The notes: generated from the letters alone by a model not told the origin. A DNA stretch of 23,028 nt from an uncultured Roseateles sp. (GCA_946480605.1 CAMLKW010000047.1:1-23028); one strand, 5' to 3'. Positions 7,421-13,729 are shown, numbered from the stretch's first letter. Numbers and translations are program-made.

Positions 7421-7491
7421 GAACCGACCACTGCGGACCCGCGTGGTGGGTGGTGTGGGGGCTGGGGGCTAGATACCCCTGGCTACCCGAT
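7421..7491 (+). ncRNA. Group II intron domain V/VI remnant and 3' end
   Basis: After the maturase stop, GAACCGACCACTGCGGACC and the pairing strand CGCGTGGTGGGTGGTGTG fit a domain V hairpin. A GGGGGCT...ACCCCTGGCT stem resembles domain VI, and CCCGAT or CCCGA forms the likely intron 3' end near 7490. The following bases TTGGGC match the inner part of an integron core site (G/TTRRRY), so the intron 3' junction appears to lie at a former attC site. Boundaries are approximate. Confidence 0.6.
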
Positions 7492-7521
7492 TGGGCCGCG
7501 TTTGTGCTTGCATGCTCACGC

Positions 7522-7938
7522 CTACTTTGCCTTGCTTATATCTATTTGGCGCAGCGTGTCCAAAGCCAGCCATCCAAAAGACTTCCCGGTGCCTGGTAGG
7601 TACTCCGACGTTGAGACTTGCTCCGAAACGTCCTCAAGCTCAACGTGTTCTAGCCGACCTGAGCCCTCCAACGGTCGCGAGCCGAACGCCTCGTCCGCCA
7701 CAAATTTCAGAAAGACCCCGGAGTTGGTCAGCCACATGCCGTAGTGCACCCAACAGCCTTGATCTGGAACTGAGCGGAGCTTCACCAGAATGCCGGCTCC
7801 AACGTCGTACCCGCGGGCTGTAAGCATCGCCCGAAGCCACTCGAATCGTTCTGGATGATCAGTAAATGAGCGTGCGACATCGACGATCTCGGCGCCTTGC
7901 ACAGCGGCCTGCATTTGAACGCTCCTCTGCTTGCCCAT
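7522..7938 (-). CDS. Cassette-encoded hypothetical protein (138 aa)
   Basis: I do not recognise this protein. It has no signal peptide or membrane segment; the sequence is mixed alpha/beta in appearance, with a GCWVHYGMWLTNSGVFLKF stretch that looks like beta strands. The ATG at 7938 is 17 bases from the core box of attC1, as expected for the first codon of a cassette gene. It is the last unit of the array on the coding strand; its own distal attC has been lost, and only GCCCAA next to the intron end remains. Confidence 0.75.
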   Translation of the reverse strand: MGKQRSVQMQAAVQGAEIVDVARSFTDHPERFEWLRAMLTARGYDVGAGILVKLRSVPDQGCWVHYGMWLTNSGVFLKFVADEAFGSRPLEGSGRLEHVELEDVSEQVSTSEYLPGTGKSFGWLALDTLRQIDISKAK

Positions 7939-7954
7939 GCGTGCCTTCTACGCT

Positions 7955-8023
7955 GCCCAACGTTTGAATTCAGCCGACCAGCCAGCGAAGCTGGCGCAGG
8001 TCGGCTGCAATGAGAGGTTAGCC
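7955..8023 (-). repeat. attC site 1 (69-bp type)
   Basis: Core boxes are GCCCAAC (7955-7961) and GTTAGCC (8017-8023). The stem consists of CAGCCGACC/GGTCGGCTG, with an inner GCCAGC-GAA-GCTGGC hairpin. It is nearly identical to attC site 5. Orientation follows the minus-strand genes. Confidence 0.9.
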
Positions 8024-8024
8024 A

Positions 8025-8363
8025 TCAGCGTAGGCACGGGTACTCCAAGACGAACGCATCGAGAATGAGTTGCTCGACGAATTCATCCGGCTTTGGCTTG
8101 CGGGTTTTGATATAGAAGTCGATGACCGACAGCAACACATCTTCATTGAGTCGGAGAGATCGAGGCGGGCAGAACAGCCGTCGCTGGCCGGCCACACCTA
8201 CGAAGGAATTTGTGTAGAACGTTCCCCGAGCGAAGCCGACGAGATAGGAGCGAATATTGGGATCCTCTCGAAGTCGCTCGTAGTCGCGCACCAACATGTC
8301 GGCTCGCGCCGACTGAACCGCTAGGGACAACAAGGCGAATACACAAAGTAGGGTGAAACGCAC
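8025..8363 (-). CDS. Rap1a/Tai-like secreted protein (putative immunity protein)
   Basis: This 112-residue cassette gene starts with GTG. The N-terminus is a classic Sec signal peptide (MRFTLLCVFALLSLAVQSARA, cleavage after ARA). The mature part has the pattern YLVGFARG...FCPPR...VIDFYI...LILDAFVLEYPC, matching the Rap1a/Tai immunity fold with two cysteines placed for a disulfide. Family knowledge: such periplasmic proteins protect against type VI secretion amidase effectors, though many members are orphan and uncharacterised. No effector gene is adjacent, so immunity is an inference. The start is 16 bases from attC2, and the stop is two bases beyond the attC1 core box. Confidence 0.7.
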   Translation of the reverse strand: MRFTLLCVFALLSLAVQSARADMLVRDYERLREDPNIRSYLVGFARGTFYTNSFVGVAGQRRLFCPPRSLRLNEDVLLSVIDFYIKTRKPKPDEFVEQLILDAFVLEYPCLR

Positions 8364-8378
8364 GCGCTTCTCTCAGAT

Positions 8379-8435
8379 GGCTAACGTTGGCGCTCAGCGG
8401 GCGGCGAAGCCGTCCGCTGCAGCAAAAGGTTAGAC
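8379..8435 (-). repeat. attC site 2 (57-bp type)
   Basis: Core boxes are GGCTAAC (8379-8385) and GTTAGAC (8429-8435). The stem is CAGCGGGCGGC-GAA-GCCGTCCGCTG with one G-T wobble. TTA of the second box is the stop codon of the next minus-strand gene. Confidence 0.9.
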
Positions 8436-8837
8436 GGCCGATGCCTGCCAAAGAACATGCATGTCTCCATCAACGAAACCCATTCCGACTCCGCGCGCGC
8501 CTTTGAGGATGATCGATTTCTCACCGCTAGCGATGTAAGAGCGCACGAGCTCTACGCTTGTTTGCAGCCATGCTTGCCAGTCCTTGCCGGCAACGGCGTA
8601 AGGTATCTCGAAGATGTCTTCGCCAGTAGTGAACGTCTCGGAACCTGGCCAATAGTCGCGTTCCGGAACCTCACCGGGAACAAAGGAATCGGTGCCCATG
8701 AGCTGGACGTGCACCGAATCCTCGCCCTCATAGAGGTTGAAGTGAAATGCGACCGTGGTATCAGGAATGCGTTGAGATAGCGCGCCGTCCGTCCAAGCGA
8801 AGAAGCTGAGCTCGACTGATGAAAGCGACTGTTCCAT
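8430..8837 (-). CDS. Cassette-encoded hypothetical protein (135 aa)
   Basis: This is an unrecognised soluble, acidic protein (early HFNLYEGEDSVHVQLMGTDS, later KSIILKGARGVGMGF) with no signal peptide or transmembrane stretch. The start at 8837 is six bases from the attC3 core box, and the TAA stop lies in the attC2 core box, so it is a complete single-gene cassette. It has alternating hydrophobic beta-like segments and a pair of conserved-looking Trp residues (DWQAWLQ). Function unknown. Confidence 0.8.
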   Translation of the reverse strand: MEQSLSSVELSFFAWTDGALSQRIPDTTVAFHFNLYEGEDSVHVQLMGTDSFVPGEVPERDYWPGSETFTTGEDIFEIPYAVAGKDWQAWLQTSVELVRSYIASGEKSIILKGARGVGMGFVDGDMHVLWQASAV

Positions 8838-8842
8838 AGGCC

Positions 8843-8899
8843 GTTTAACGTTGAAATTCAGCGGACGGCGAAGCCGTCCGCTGCAATGAAAGGTTGGGC
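8843..8899 (-). repeat. attC site 3 (57-bp type)
   Basis: Core boxes GTTTAAC (8843-8849) and GTTGGGC (8893-8899) both fit RYYYAAC/GTTRRRY exactly. The stem CAGCGGACGGC-GAA-GCCGTCCGCTG is a perfect 11-bp pairing. Confidence 0.93.
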
Positions 8900-8934
8900 A
8901 TCAACATCTCCCCCCGATTCGTTGAGCACTCTGA

Positions 8935-9237
8935 TCATTGTTGGTCAGCGAGCTCGTTAATGCGACAGCGCAACAGGCGAGCATCGTCGTGTCGCGTCAT
9001 GTTTAGTGCCGCCAGTTCAAGCGACTCAAGAAGCGAGACGGTTGACCACTGGCTTTCTCTGGCAATCGACAGCAGCCAGTCGAAGGCCAATCCCAGTTCG
9101 TTGTGGTCAATAAATTCAGCAAACTGCGAAAGGCTTAGGGCATGTTGCGCTTCGACACCAGGTAGCAATGAGGAGCCAGCCACCCGCAAATGATGCTCAG
9201 TAAGTTCCCATGACTGCACTAATTCAGGTGTAGCCAT
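8935..9237 (-). CDS. Cassette-encoded hypothetical protein (100 aa)
   Basis: I chose the ATG at 9237 (MATPELVQSW), nine bases from the attC4 core box, because a longer frame would run through the attC itself. The protein is leucine-rich and helical in appearance (LSLSQFAEFIDHNELGLAFD, then LLESLELAALNM), with no signal or membrane segment. It resembles small helical proteins often seen in environmental cassettes, but I cannot name a family. Its stop is 36 bases from the attC3 core box. Confidence 0.78.
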   Translation of the reverse strand: MATPELVQSWELTEHHLRVAGSSLLPGVEAQHALSLSQFAEFIDHNELGLAFDWLLSIARESQWSTVSLLESLELAALNMTRHDDARLLRCRINELADQQ

Positions 9238-9245
9238 TGGTTGCT

Positions 9246-9302
9246 GCTCAACGTTGAAGCTCAGCGGACGGCGAAGCCGTCCGCTGGAGCGACCGGTTAT
9301 GC
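9246..9302 (-). repeat. attC site 4 (57-bp type)
   Basis: Core boxes are GCTCAAC (9246-9252) and GTTATGC (9296-9302). The central stem is identical to that of attC3, CAGCGGACGGC-GAA-GCCGTCCGCTG. Confidence 0.92.
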
Positions 9303-9326
9303 GTGGCTTGCGGCCGGCCAACCACG

Positions 9327-9536
9327 TTAGTGGGCATGCTTTGCCTTGTATTCCAGGAGCGCCTCGGCCAGAACGGGCCCGATGTCTTCGCAGTCCTTAC
9401 GCCACACGTAATCTGTATCTTGCCGCGTGACAACAACGGTGCACCGGTTTCTCGCGCGCTCACCATCCCACTTCAGCAGAACGATGGCACCTTGCTCCTG
9501 CAACTCTTCGATCTGTGGAATCAGCGAATCAATCAT
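9327..9536 (-). CDS. Cassette-encoded small hypothetical protein (69 aa)
   Basis: This 69-residue ORF occupies most of the space between attC4 and attC5, with its start 22 bases from the attC5 core box. The pattern is helix (IDSLIPQIEELQEQ), strands (AIVLLKWDGE, CTVVVTRQDTDYVWRKD), then helix (GPVLAEALLEYKAKHAH), a compact alpha-beta-alpha unit. No family is recognised; size and fold would suit an antitoxin or small binding protein, but nothing specific supports that. Confidence 0.75.
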   Translation of the reverse strand: MIDSLIPQIEELQEQGAIVLLKWDGERARNRCTVVVTRQDTDYVWRKDCEDIGPVLAEALLEYKAKHAH

Positions 9537-9557
9537 GAGCGGCAGGAGGCAGTTGAC

Positions 9558-9626
9558 GCATAACGTCTGAATTCAGCCGACCAGCCAGCGAAGCTGGCGC
9601 AGGTCGGCTGCAATGAGCGGTTATGG
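9558..9626 (-). repeat. attC site 5 (69-bp type)
   Basis: Core boxes are GCATAAC (9558-9564, one departure from RYYYAAC) and GTTATGG (9620-9626). The stem and inner GCCAGC-GAA-GCTGGC hairpin are the same as attC site 1, showing two attC sequence types interleaved in the array. Confidence 0.9.
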
Positions 9627-9977
9627 CTCGCTGCGAAACAGGTCATGAAGATACGTGTCACTGGGCGAGACCTGGGTGATTGCGCCGCCTCTTGTGGCGG
9701 TAAGAACGAAGTCCGACCTCTCCTCTGAATTCTCAATCGTCCGAACTCCATCGACAACGCAAAGGACGCCGAACAGCGTTGCGTCCGCGACCTCTTGTAG
9801 GGCTAGTCGAAGGCAAGACTTATCGGCCTCGGACAGAGACTGAAACCACTTTGAAACTCGAACCAGGTCCGCGTGAGGGGCTCTGCCGGGCGGGCTCCGA
9901 AAGATGCTGAGACAGTCATCCACAGCGGCATCGCTGCATTCCGACTTCAGGGCGCGAACGAAATCTTCAGGGCTCAT
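9621..9977 (-). CDS. Cassette-encoded hypothetical protein (118 aa)
   Basis: This is an unrecognised soluble protein starting MSPEDFVRALKSECSDAAVD and containing RVSKWFQSLSEADKSCLRLA and LFGVLCVVDGVRTIEN. The N-terminal half looks all-helical, the rest mixed. The start is seven bases from the attC6 core box, and the TAA stop falls in the attC5 core box GTTATGG, so the unit is a complete cassette. Its closing strand-turn pattern with TATRGGAITQVSPSD does not match a family known to me. Confidence 0.8.
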   Translation of the reverse strand: MSPEDFVRALKSECSDAAVDDCLSIFRSPPGRAPHADLVRVSKWFQSLSEADKSCLRLALQEVADATLFGVLCVVDGVRTIENSEERSDFVLTATRGGAITQVSPSDTYLHDLFRSEP

Positions 9978-9983
9978 AAAGCG

Positions 9984-10065
9984 CCATAACGAATAGCGTT
10001 TATCCGCCGCCCAGGCGAGGTAGGAAGACGTGCAGGCATGGCAGCGGCGGATAAACCTGTTGAAC
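9984..10065 (-). repeat. attC site 6 (82-bp type)
   Basis: Core boxes are CCATAAC (9984-9990) and GTTGAAC (10059-10065). A perfect 13-bp stem, GTTTATCCGCCGC (9998-10010) with GCGGCGGATAAAC (10044-10056), brackets a longer variable loop. The second core box is also the first seven bases of the terminal inverted repeat of the adjoining element. Confidence 0.8.
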
Positions 10066-10073
10066 TGAACCGC
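10059..10073 (+). repeat. Left terminal inverted repeat of the element
   Basis: GTTGAACTGAACCGC matches the inverted right end at 14 of 15 bases. Its first seven bases are the attC6 core box. Confidence 0.6.
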
Positions 10074-10333
10074 CGGCCCGAGGTGGGCGGCAGTCGTTGA
10101 GATAGGGGAATGTAAGGTTCAACGCCCCTGTCGGCCCAGTGCGGATTCACCCCGGCCGGGCCGGCGAGCGCCATGGAGCTGGCCGGACGCCGGACCGGGC
10201 CGACACGACGCCTGGCCAGGCGCACCCACCCGCCGGCGACGCTGGGTTCGCGGCGGGCTCGCACGCCTCGGGCACGGCTTGGCGCCGACGCCTTCACCGC
10301 GCCTCGTCCCCCCGCGAGCCGGGCCACGCTGGG

Positions 10334-11532
10334 TCATGGCGGCCCCCGGCAGCCGGCTTGCCGCACCGGCAGCAGCGCGCCAAGCGCCGGCACATCCGCT
10401 GCACGTTGTTCCACCACGCGCCAGCGCCCCTGGCAGTGGGGGCAGGTGTTGATCTCGATGCTCGCCACCCGCTTCATGAAGGCCCGGGCGTCTTCTTGCG
10501 CCTGCGGGTTGGCCGCCGGCATGGCCAGCAGTCGCCGCGCTTGGCGCAGCCGCTCGGCCTTGGCGCATGGCGCCAGCAGCCCGTAGTGGCGGATGCGCTT
10601 GAAGCCGCCGGGCAGCACGTGTTGCAGCAGCCGCGCGATGAACTGCTCGCCCGGCATGGCGATCGTGCGCTTGCCGCCGCGGTCGTCGGCGCGCACGCGC
10701 AGTCGCACGCTCTGGCCGGCGATGCCGACCAGCCGCTCATTGCCGATGGCCGTGCGGTGGGTGTAGCGGCTGAGGTAGTCCAGCACCGCCGCTGGCCCGG
10801 CCAGCGGGGTCTTGGCGTAGACCACCCAGTCATGGCGCCACAGGACCGCTCGGCGTTCGCGGCGCGCGTGCGCATCGGCCGGGTCGCGTGGCAGCTCGCC
10901 TGCGGCTTCGGCCGCTTGCAGCGCCGCCATGAACTTGCCTCGGAAGACGCGGCAGAGCGCGTGCACCGGGAACAGGAAGCGCGCGCTGCGTGTGGGGCGA
11001 CCCACGTCGTCGTCGCCGAGTCCGCGTCCAGCCGCATCGCGCCACAGGCCATCAGCGCATGCACGTGAAAGTGGCGCCGCAAGTCCTGCGTCCAGGTGTG
11101 CAAGACCAGCGTGAAGGCTGGCGTGCCGCCGAGCCAGCGCGGGTTGGCGGCGAAGTCGGTGAGCGTGGCAGCCGTCGCGTGCATCAACGTGTCGTACACC
11201 CAGCGCGCATGGGTTGCGGCCAGCGCGTTGAGTTCGTGCGGCAGGGTGAAGACGAGGTGGCAGTAGGGCACGTTGAGCAACTCGCCCAGTCGCGCGGCAC
11301 GCCAGGCGTCGCGCTGGCGGCTCTGGCACTGCGGGCAGTGGCGGTTGCGGCAGCTGTGCCAGCGCCAGTGCTCGGCTGCGCAGCCATCGCAGCGCAGCCG
11401 CTCGCCGCCCAGCGCTGGCGTGCGGCAGGCGAGGATGGCGCGCCAGGCGCGGGCCTGTGCGCTGCTCAGGGTGTGCGTGCGCAGGTACTCGGCGCCGAAG
11501 CGGCGCAGAACCTCGGCCAGCGGGGTGGCCAT
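10334..11532 (-). pseudogene. IS91-family transposase, frameshifted
   Basis: The first frame carries the N-terminal zinc-binding region (CDGC, then CRNRHCPQCQSRQR) and the HUH motif HFHVHAL. Around 10994-10997, a run of four G on the plus strand (C on the coding strand), the reading must shift to the frame continuing SARFLFPVHALCRVFRGKF, then the paired tyrosines DYLSRYTHRTAIGNERL and a C-terminal zinc pair CPHC. One extra C in that run would restore a continuous protein of about 400 residues. The HUH and tyrosine catalytic parts are therefore in separate frames, so the gene is either inactive or needs ribosomal slippage. It starts 22 bases after the recombinase stop. Confidence 0.88.
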
Positions 11533-11554
11533 GGTGGGCTCGGCGAGGCTGGCG

Positions 11555-12433
11555 TCAGTGCAGCGTGCTTAGCAGGGCCAGGGGTTGGCGGCGGGCCAAG
11601 TCGGGGGCATCGGGGCGGGCCAGGTGCAGGTAGCGCATGGTGGTGCTGATGTGGCTGTGGCCCAGCCATTGCTGCAGGTTGTGCAGGTCCACCCCGGCCT
11701 CCAGCAGGTGGGTGGCGTAGCAGTGGCGCAGGGTGTGGATGCCGCCGCGCTTGGTGATGCCGGCGTGAGCGCAGGCGCGGCGGTACCAGCGCTGGGCGAC
11801 GCAGATGTCCAGTGCCAGCATGGGATCGCGCTGCGAGGTGAACAGCCAACCGTGCGGACGCCCGACGAGCCACCAGGCGCGCGCCACGGCGAGGGTGTCG
11901 GGGCTCAGCGGCACGAGGCGGTCCTTGGCGCCCTTGCCCTGCACGACGTGGATGCACATGCGGTCGGCGTGGCTGTCGATGTGTTCGACGCGCAGGCGGC
12001 ACAGTTCGGACACGCGCAGCCCGGTGCCGTAGGCCAGTTGCAGGAAGCTGCGGGCCTTGGCGTGGCAGGCGGCGTCGAACAGGCGGGTGAGTTCGGCGCG
12101 GGCAAGGATCTCGGGCAGGGCCTGCGGGGCCGGACCCAGAGGTATCTGGAACTGGTCGTTCGACTCCAACACGATGCGGTACAGGAAGCGGAAGGCGCAG
12201 CCGTACTGGTTGAGCGTGGAGCGCGAGAGATGGCACTCACGCAGCAGGTGCAGCAGGTAGGCCTGCACTTCATCGGCGCTGAGCAGGTCCGGGCTGCGGT
12301 GGTAGTGCCGCGCCAGCCGGGCCACGGCTTCGATGTAGCTCTCTTGCGTGCGCTCGGACATGCCGCGCAGTTGCAGGGCGTCCAGCATGCGCTGGCGCAG
12401 CGGGGTGATCGGGGTGGGTGCGAAGGTGACCAT
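11555..12433 (-). CDS. XerC/phage-type tyrosine recombinase of the IS91-like element
   Basis: This intact 292-residue protein has an N-terminal SAM-like core-binding domain (about residues 10-95) and a C-terminal catalytic domain with GTGLRVSELCRLR (first Arg), GKGAKDRLVPL (Lys), HTLRHCYATHLL (His and Arg), WLGHSHISTTMRY (His and nucleophilic Tyr). It lacks the extra insertion that marks integron integrases, so I do not call it IntI. A good AGGAG lies seven bases before the ATG. Such recombinases accompany IS91-family transposases in a number of proteobacterial elements; what each contributes to movement is not settled. GC content resembles the host more than the small cassettes. Confidence 0.88.
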   Translation of the reverse strand: MVTFAPTPITPLRQRMLDALQLRGMSERTQESYIEAVARLARHYHRSPDLLSADEVQAYLLHLLRECHLSRSTLNQYGCAFRFLYRIVLESNDQFQIPLGPAPQALPEILARAELTRLFDAACHAKARSFLQLAYGTGLRVSELCRLRVEHIDSHADRMCIHVVQGKGAKDRLVPLSPDTLAVARAWWLVGRPHGWLFTSQRDPMLALDICVAQRWYRRACAHAGITKRGGIHTLRHCYATHLLEAGVDLHNLQQWLGHSHISTTMRYLHLARPDAPDLARRQPLALLSTLH

Positions 12434-12526
12434 CTCGGCGCTCCTGATCGGCTCGGGCTCTTGCCCGCGTCGATCAAGCTACGCCTGCCGCACGCCCCAC
12501 TTCCCAGCAGGGTGACCACCGCGGCA

Positions 12527-12541
12527 GCGGTTTAGTTCAAC
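12527..12541 (-). repeat. Right terminal inverted repeat of the element
   Basis: On the minus strand it reads GTTGAACTAAACCGC, pairing with the left end at 10059-10073. The outer seven bases are also the attC7 core box GTTCAAC read on plus. Confidence 0.6.
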
Positions 12542-12603
12542 GTTTGAGATAACCGGCGTGGGCCGGCTTGCCGGACCACGTCCGGCTGATTGAAAGGTTA
12601 AAG
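12535..12603 (-). repeat. attC site 7 (69 bp)
   Basis: Core boxes are GTTCAAC (12535-12541) and GTTAAAG (12597-12603). Outer arms (CCGGCGTGG with CCACGTCCGG) enclose an inner GCCGGC-TT-GCCGG hairpin. The second box supplies the TAA stop of the CPCC cassette gene. Confidence 0.85.
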
Positions 12604-12954
12604 CGAACCACGCTGGTCCCAGTAGTAACTGAACTCGTCTTGCCCCGCAGCCTCAAAGTACTCGGTACCATTCTTTGGAACGCCTGGCTGGATCAAATCG
12701 GCCGCGACCAGCGGGCGCCAATCGCGAGCCCTTGCGGTGCCATTGAAATCTGCGACGCCGAACGGAATCCTCTCAAGTAGGGCAGCCTGACGGATGCTGA
12801 GACTTTCCTTATTTGCGCCGCCACCCATCGTTGGATGAGTAAGCTGGACAGGGTCATCTTCCCAGCCACAAATCACACAAATCTCATAACTTCCAGGCGC
12901 CTCGCCAAAGGTCAGGAAGCCACAACAAGGACAGGGGAAGTCGCCAACGTCCAT
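12598..12954 (-). CDS. CPCC-type cysteine-rich protein (118 aa), first cassette gene
   Basis: The N-terminus has PCPCCGFLTF, then YEICVICGWEDDPVQ. This pair of CxxC motifs with the CGWEDD sequence defines the CPCC family of small putative zinc-binding proteins. The rest (SIRQAALLERIPFGV, DWRPLVAADL) is less conserved. Function of the family is unknown; members are frequent in cassettes and near phage or toxin loci. The ATG is 8 bases from the attI-like core box, and the TAA stop lies in the attC7 core box. As the first cassette after the presumed attI, it would be best placed for expression from an integron promoter, if one persists. Confidence 0.85.
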   Translation of the reverse strand: MDVGDFPCPCCGFLTFGEAPGSYEICVICGWEDDPVQLTHPTMGGGANKESLSIRQAALLERIPFGVADFNGTARARDWRPLVAADLIQPGVPKNGTEYFEAAGQDEFSYYWDQRGSL

Positions 12955-12961
12955 AAGTGCG

Positions 12962-12995
12962 CTTTAACGTGTTCTCGGGAGACAGCCGCTGCTGC
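12962..12995 (-). other. attI-like recombination junction
   Basis: On the minus strand GCAGCAGCGGCTGTCTCCC is followed by GAGAACAC and the core box GTTAAAG, directly in front of the first cassette gene. There is no palindromic partner arm, so this is not an attC. The order and several short words (GCAGCAG, GTC-CCC, AACA, GTTA) resemble the class 1 attI as I recall it. Position, core box and lack of stem support an attI remnant; the sequence likeness is only moderate. Confidence 0.55.
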
Positions 12996-13340
12996 TTAGG
13001 CAGGAACGGTGCGCCACAACATATCCCTGGTCGGGCGCTGCAAGTGCTTGACTCATAAGCGAACTCTCAAAAAGTTGATGGACGAAACGGCCATTAAATT
13101 TCCGACAAAAGCGGCGCGTTGTTACAAGTTCTCGTCGCGCGAGAACGCGCTTCCGCCAAGTCCAGATGGTGCCAGCCATGGTTCGCTTGAACTCGGTGAA
13201 AACTGCCATGCGCCCAGGCCGATTCAATGGCCGCTGTGCGCGCGAATGCCTACGGTCGGCTCGCGCCAGTGGATCGCTGCAATGGGTCACTAGGCCCCGG
13301 CCACTGCCCGGCTGGCCATTCGCCGCCCCGCGGCGTGAGC
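12996..13340. other. Intergenic stretch at the array's proximal end, no gene recognised
   Basis: This 345-bp stretch should hold the start of an integrase gene or the cassette promoter if the integron were intact. No frame on either strand gives tyrosine-recombinase motifs. The one notable structure is a hairpin, GTTCTCG (13128-13134) with CGAGAAC (13140-13146). The first half is AT-richer than the host; from about 13200 the composition returns to host-like. Confidence 0.5.
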
Positions 13341-13724
13341 TCAGGCCGAGGCTGATGCAGCCGGTTTGAGCAAGTCCCGGCAACGGGCCAGCAGCGCCTC
13401 GGCCTGGGCCGGGTCGAAATCGCCATGCTGGACCTTGCGCACGCCGTGTTCATGCAGGCGCAGCTCGGTGCCGGCCGTCACGCCCACGCGGGCCAGGCAG
13501 GCGCGCACGCAGGCCAGCGGGCAGCCGTCGATGGCGAGTATGGGCCGCCCGGACCCGGCCGCGCGCTGGGCGGTGCGTACCAGCGCCTTCACGCCGCCGC
13601 CCACACCGGCGATGCAGGACATCTCCGCCTCGCCGCCACGGTCCAGCCGCACGGCCAGGTGGTTGGCCAGCTGGGCCGCGCTGGAGCAGCCCGAGCAGGC
13701 GTAGACCAGCGGCAGCTCAGGCAT
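13341..13724 (-). CDS. DGC-domain putative zinc-binding protein
   Basis: This 127-residue protein has the conserved features YACSGCSS at residues 8-15, EMSCIAGVGGGV, and IDGCPLACVRACL, the last containing the DGC signature. Family members are small, cysteine-rich and thought to bind zinc; no reaction is known. They recur beside denitrification and anaerobic respiration genes. It starts 5 bases after the stop of the next gene upstream, so the two form a minus-strand pair divergent from moaA. The 16 or so C-terminal residues are poorly conserved and end in an Ala/Ser tail. Confidence 0.82.
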   Translation of the reverse strand: MPELPLVYACSGCSSAAQLANHLAVRLDRGGEAEMSCIAGVGGGVKALVRTAQRAAGSGRPILAIDGCPLACVRACLARVGVTAGTELRLHEHGVRKVQHGDFDPAQAEALLARCRDLLKPAASASA

Positions 13725-13729
13725 GGGGC

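Larger units (their letters stand above)
10059..12541 (-). mobile_element. IS91-family-like element with an added tyrosine recombinase, seated between two attC sites
   Basis: This roughly 2.5-kb unit encodes, in order on the minus strand, a tyrosine recombinase and an IS91-type HUH transposase. Its ends read inward as GTTGAACTGAACCGC (left) and GTTGAACTAAACCGC (right), 14 of 15 identical, and both begin with an attC-type core box. Two readings are possible: an IS91-like element that targeted GTTC inside a core box, or a genuine large cassette carrying the pair of recombination genes. About 210 bp beyond the transposase stop, from 10124 to 10333, show no gene. A further GTTCAAC lies at 10117-10123 near a possible oriIS-like hairpin region. 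Confidence 0.72.
7491..12968 (-). other. Integron-type gene cassette array without a visible integron integrase
   Basis: Seven imperfectly palindromic attC sites separate single-ORF units. Nearly all genes run on the minus strand, start within about 6-22 bases of one attC, and end with a stop in or beside the core box of the next, for example TAA inside the reverse complement of GTTAGAC, GTTATGG and GTTAAAG. That is the standard cassette plan read leftward. Base composition is visibly lower in GC than the flanking chromosome. No intI gene is present between the right end and the host genes at 13341. The array sits between nrdG and a nitrogen-oxide gene group. Confidence 0.88.

Noticed and set aside
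7955..9626. Repeats as a CRISPR array
   Set aside because: The repeats are palindromic attC sites 57-69 bp long, spaced by complete genes and of two types, not short direct repeats with uniform spacers.
10117..10123. GTTCAAC as an additional attC core box inside the element
   Set aside because: No matching partner box with a palindromic arm is present at proper distance on the cassette strand; it is more likely part of the element's end region.
11555..12433. Tyrosine recombinase as the missing integron integrase
   Set aside because: It lacks the extra segment specific to integron integrases, lies inside the array in the same direction as the cassettes, and pairs with an IS91-type transposase.
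13009..13293. Plus-strand 94-codon ORF next to the attI-like site, as an integrase remnant
   Set aside because: The translation has no recombinase motif and no homology I recognise, and its composition changes midway.
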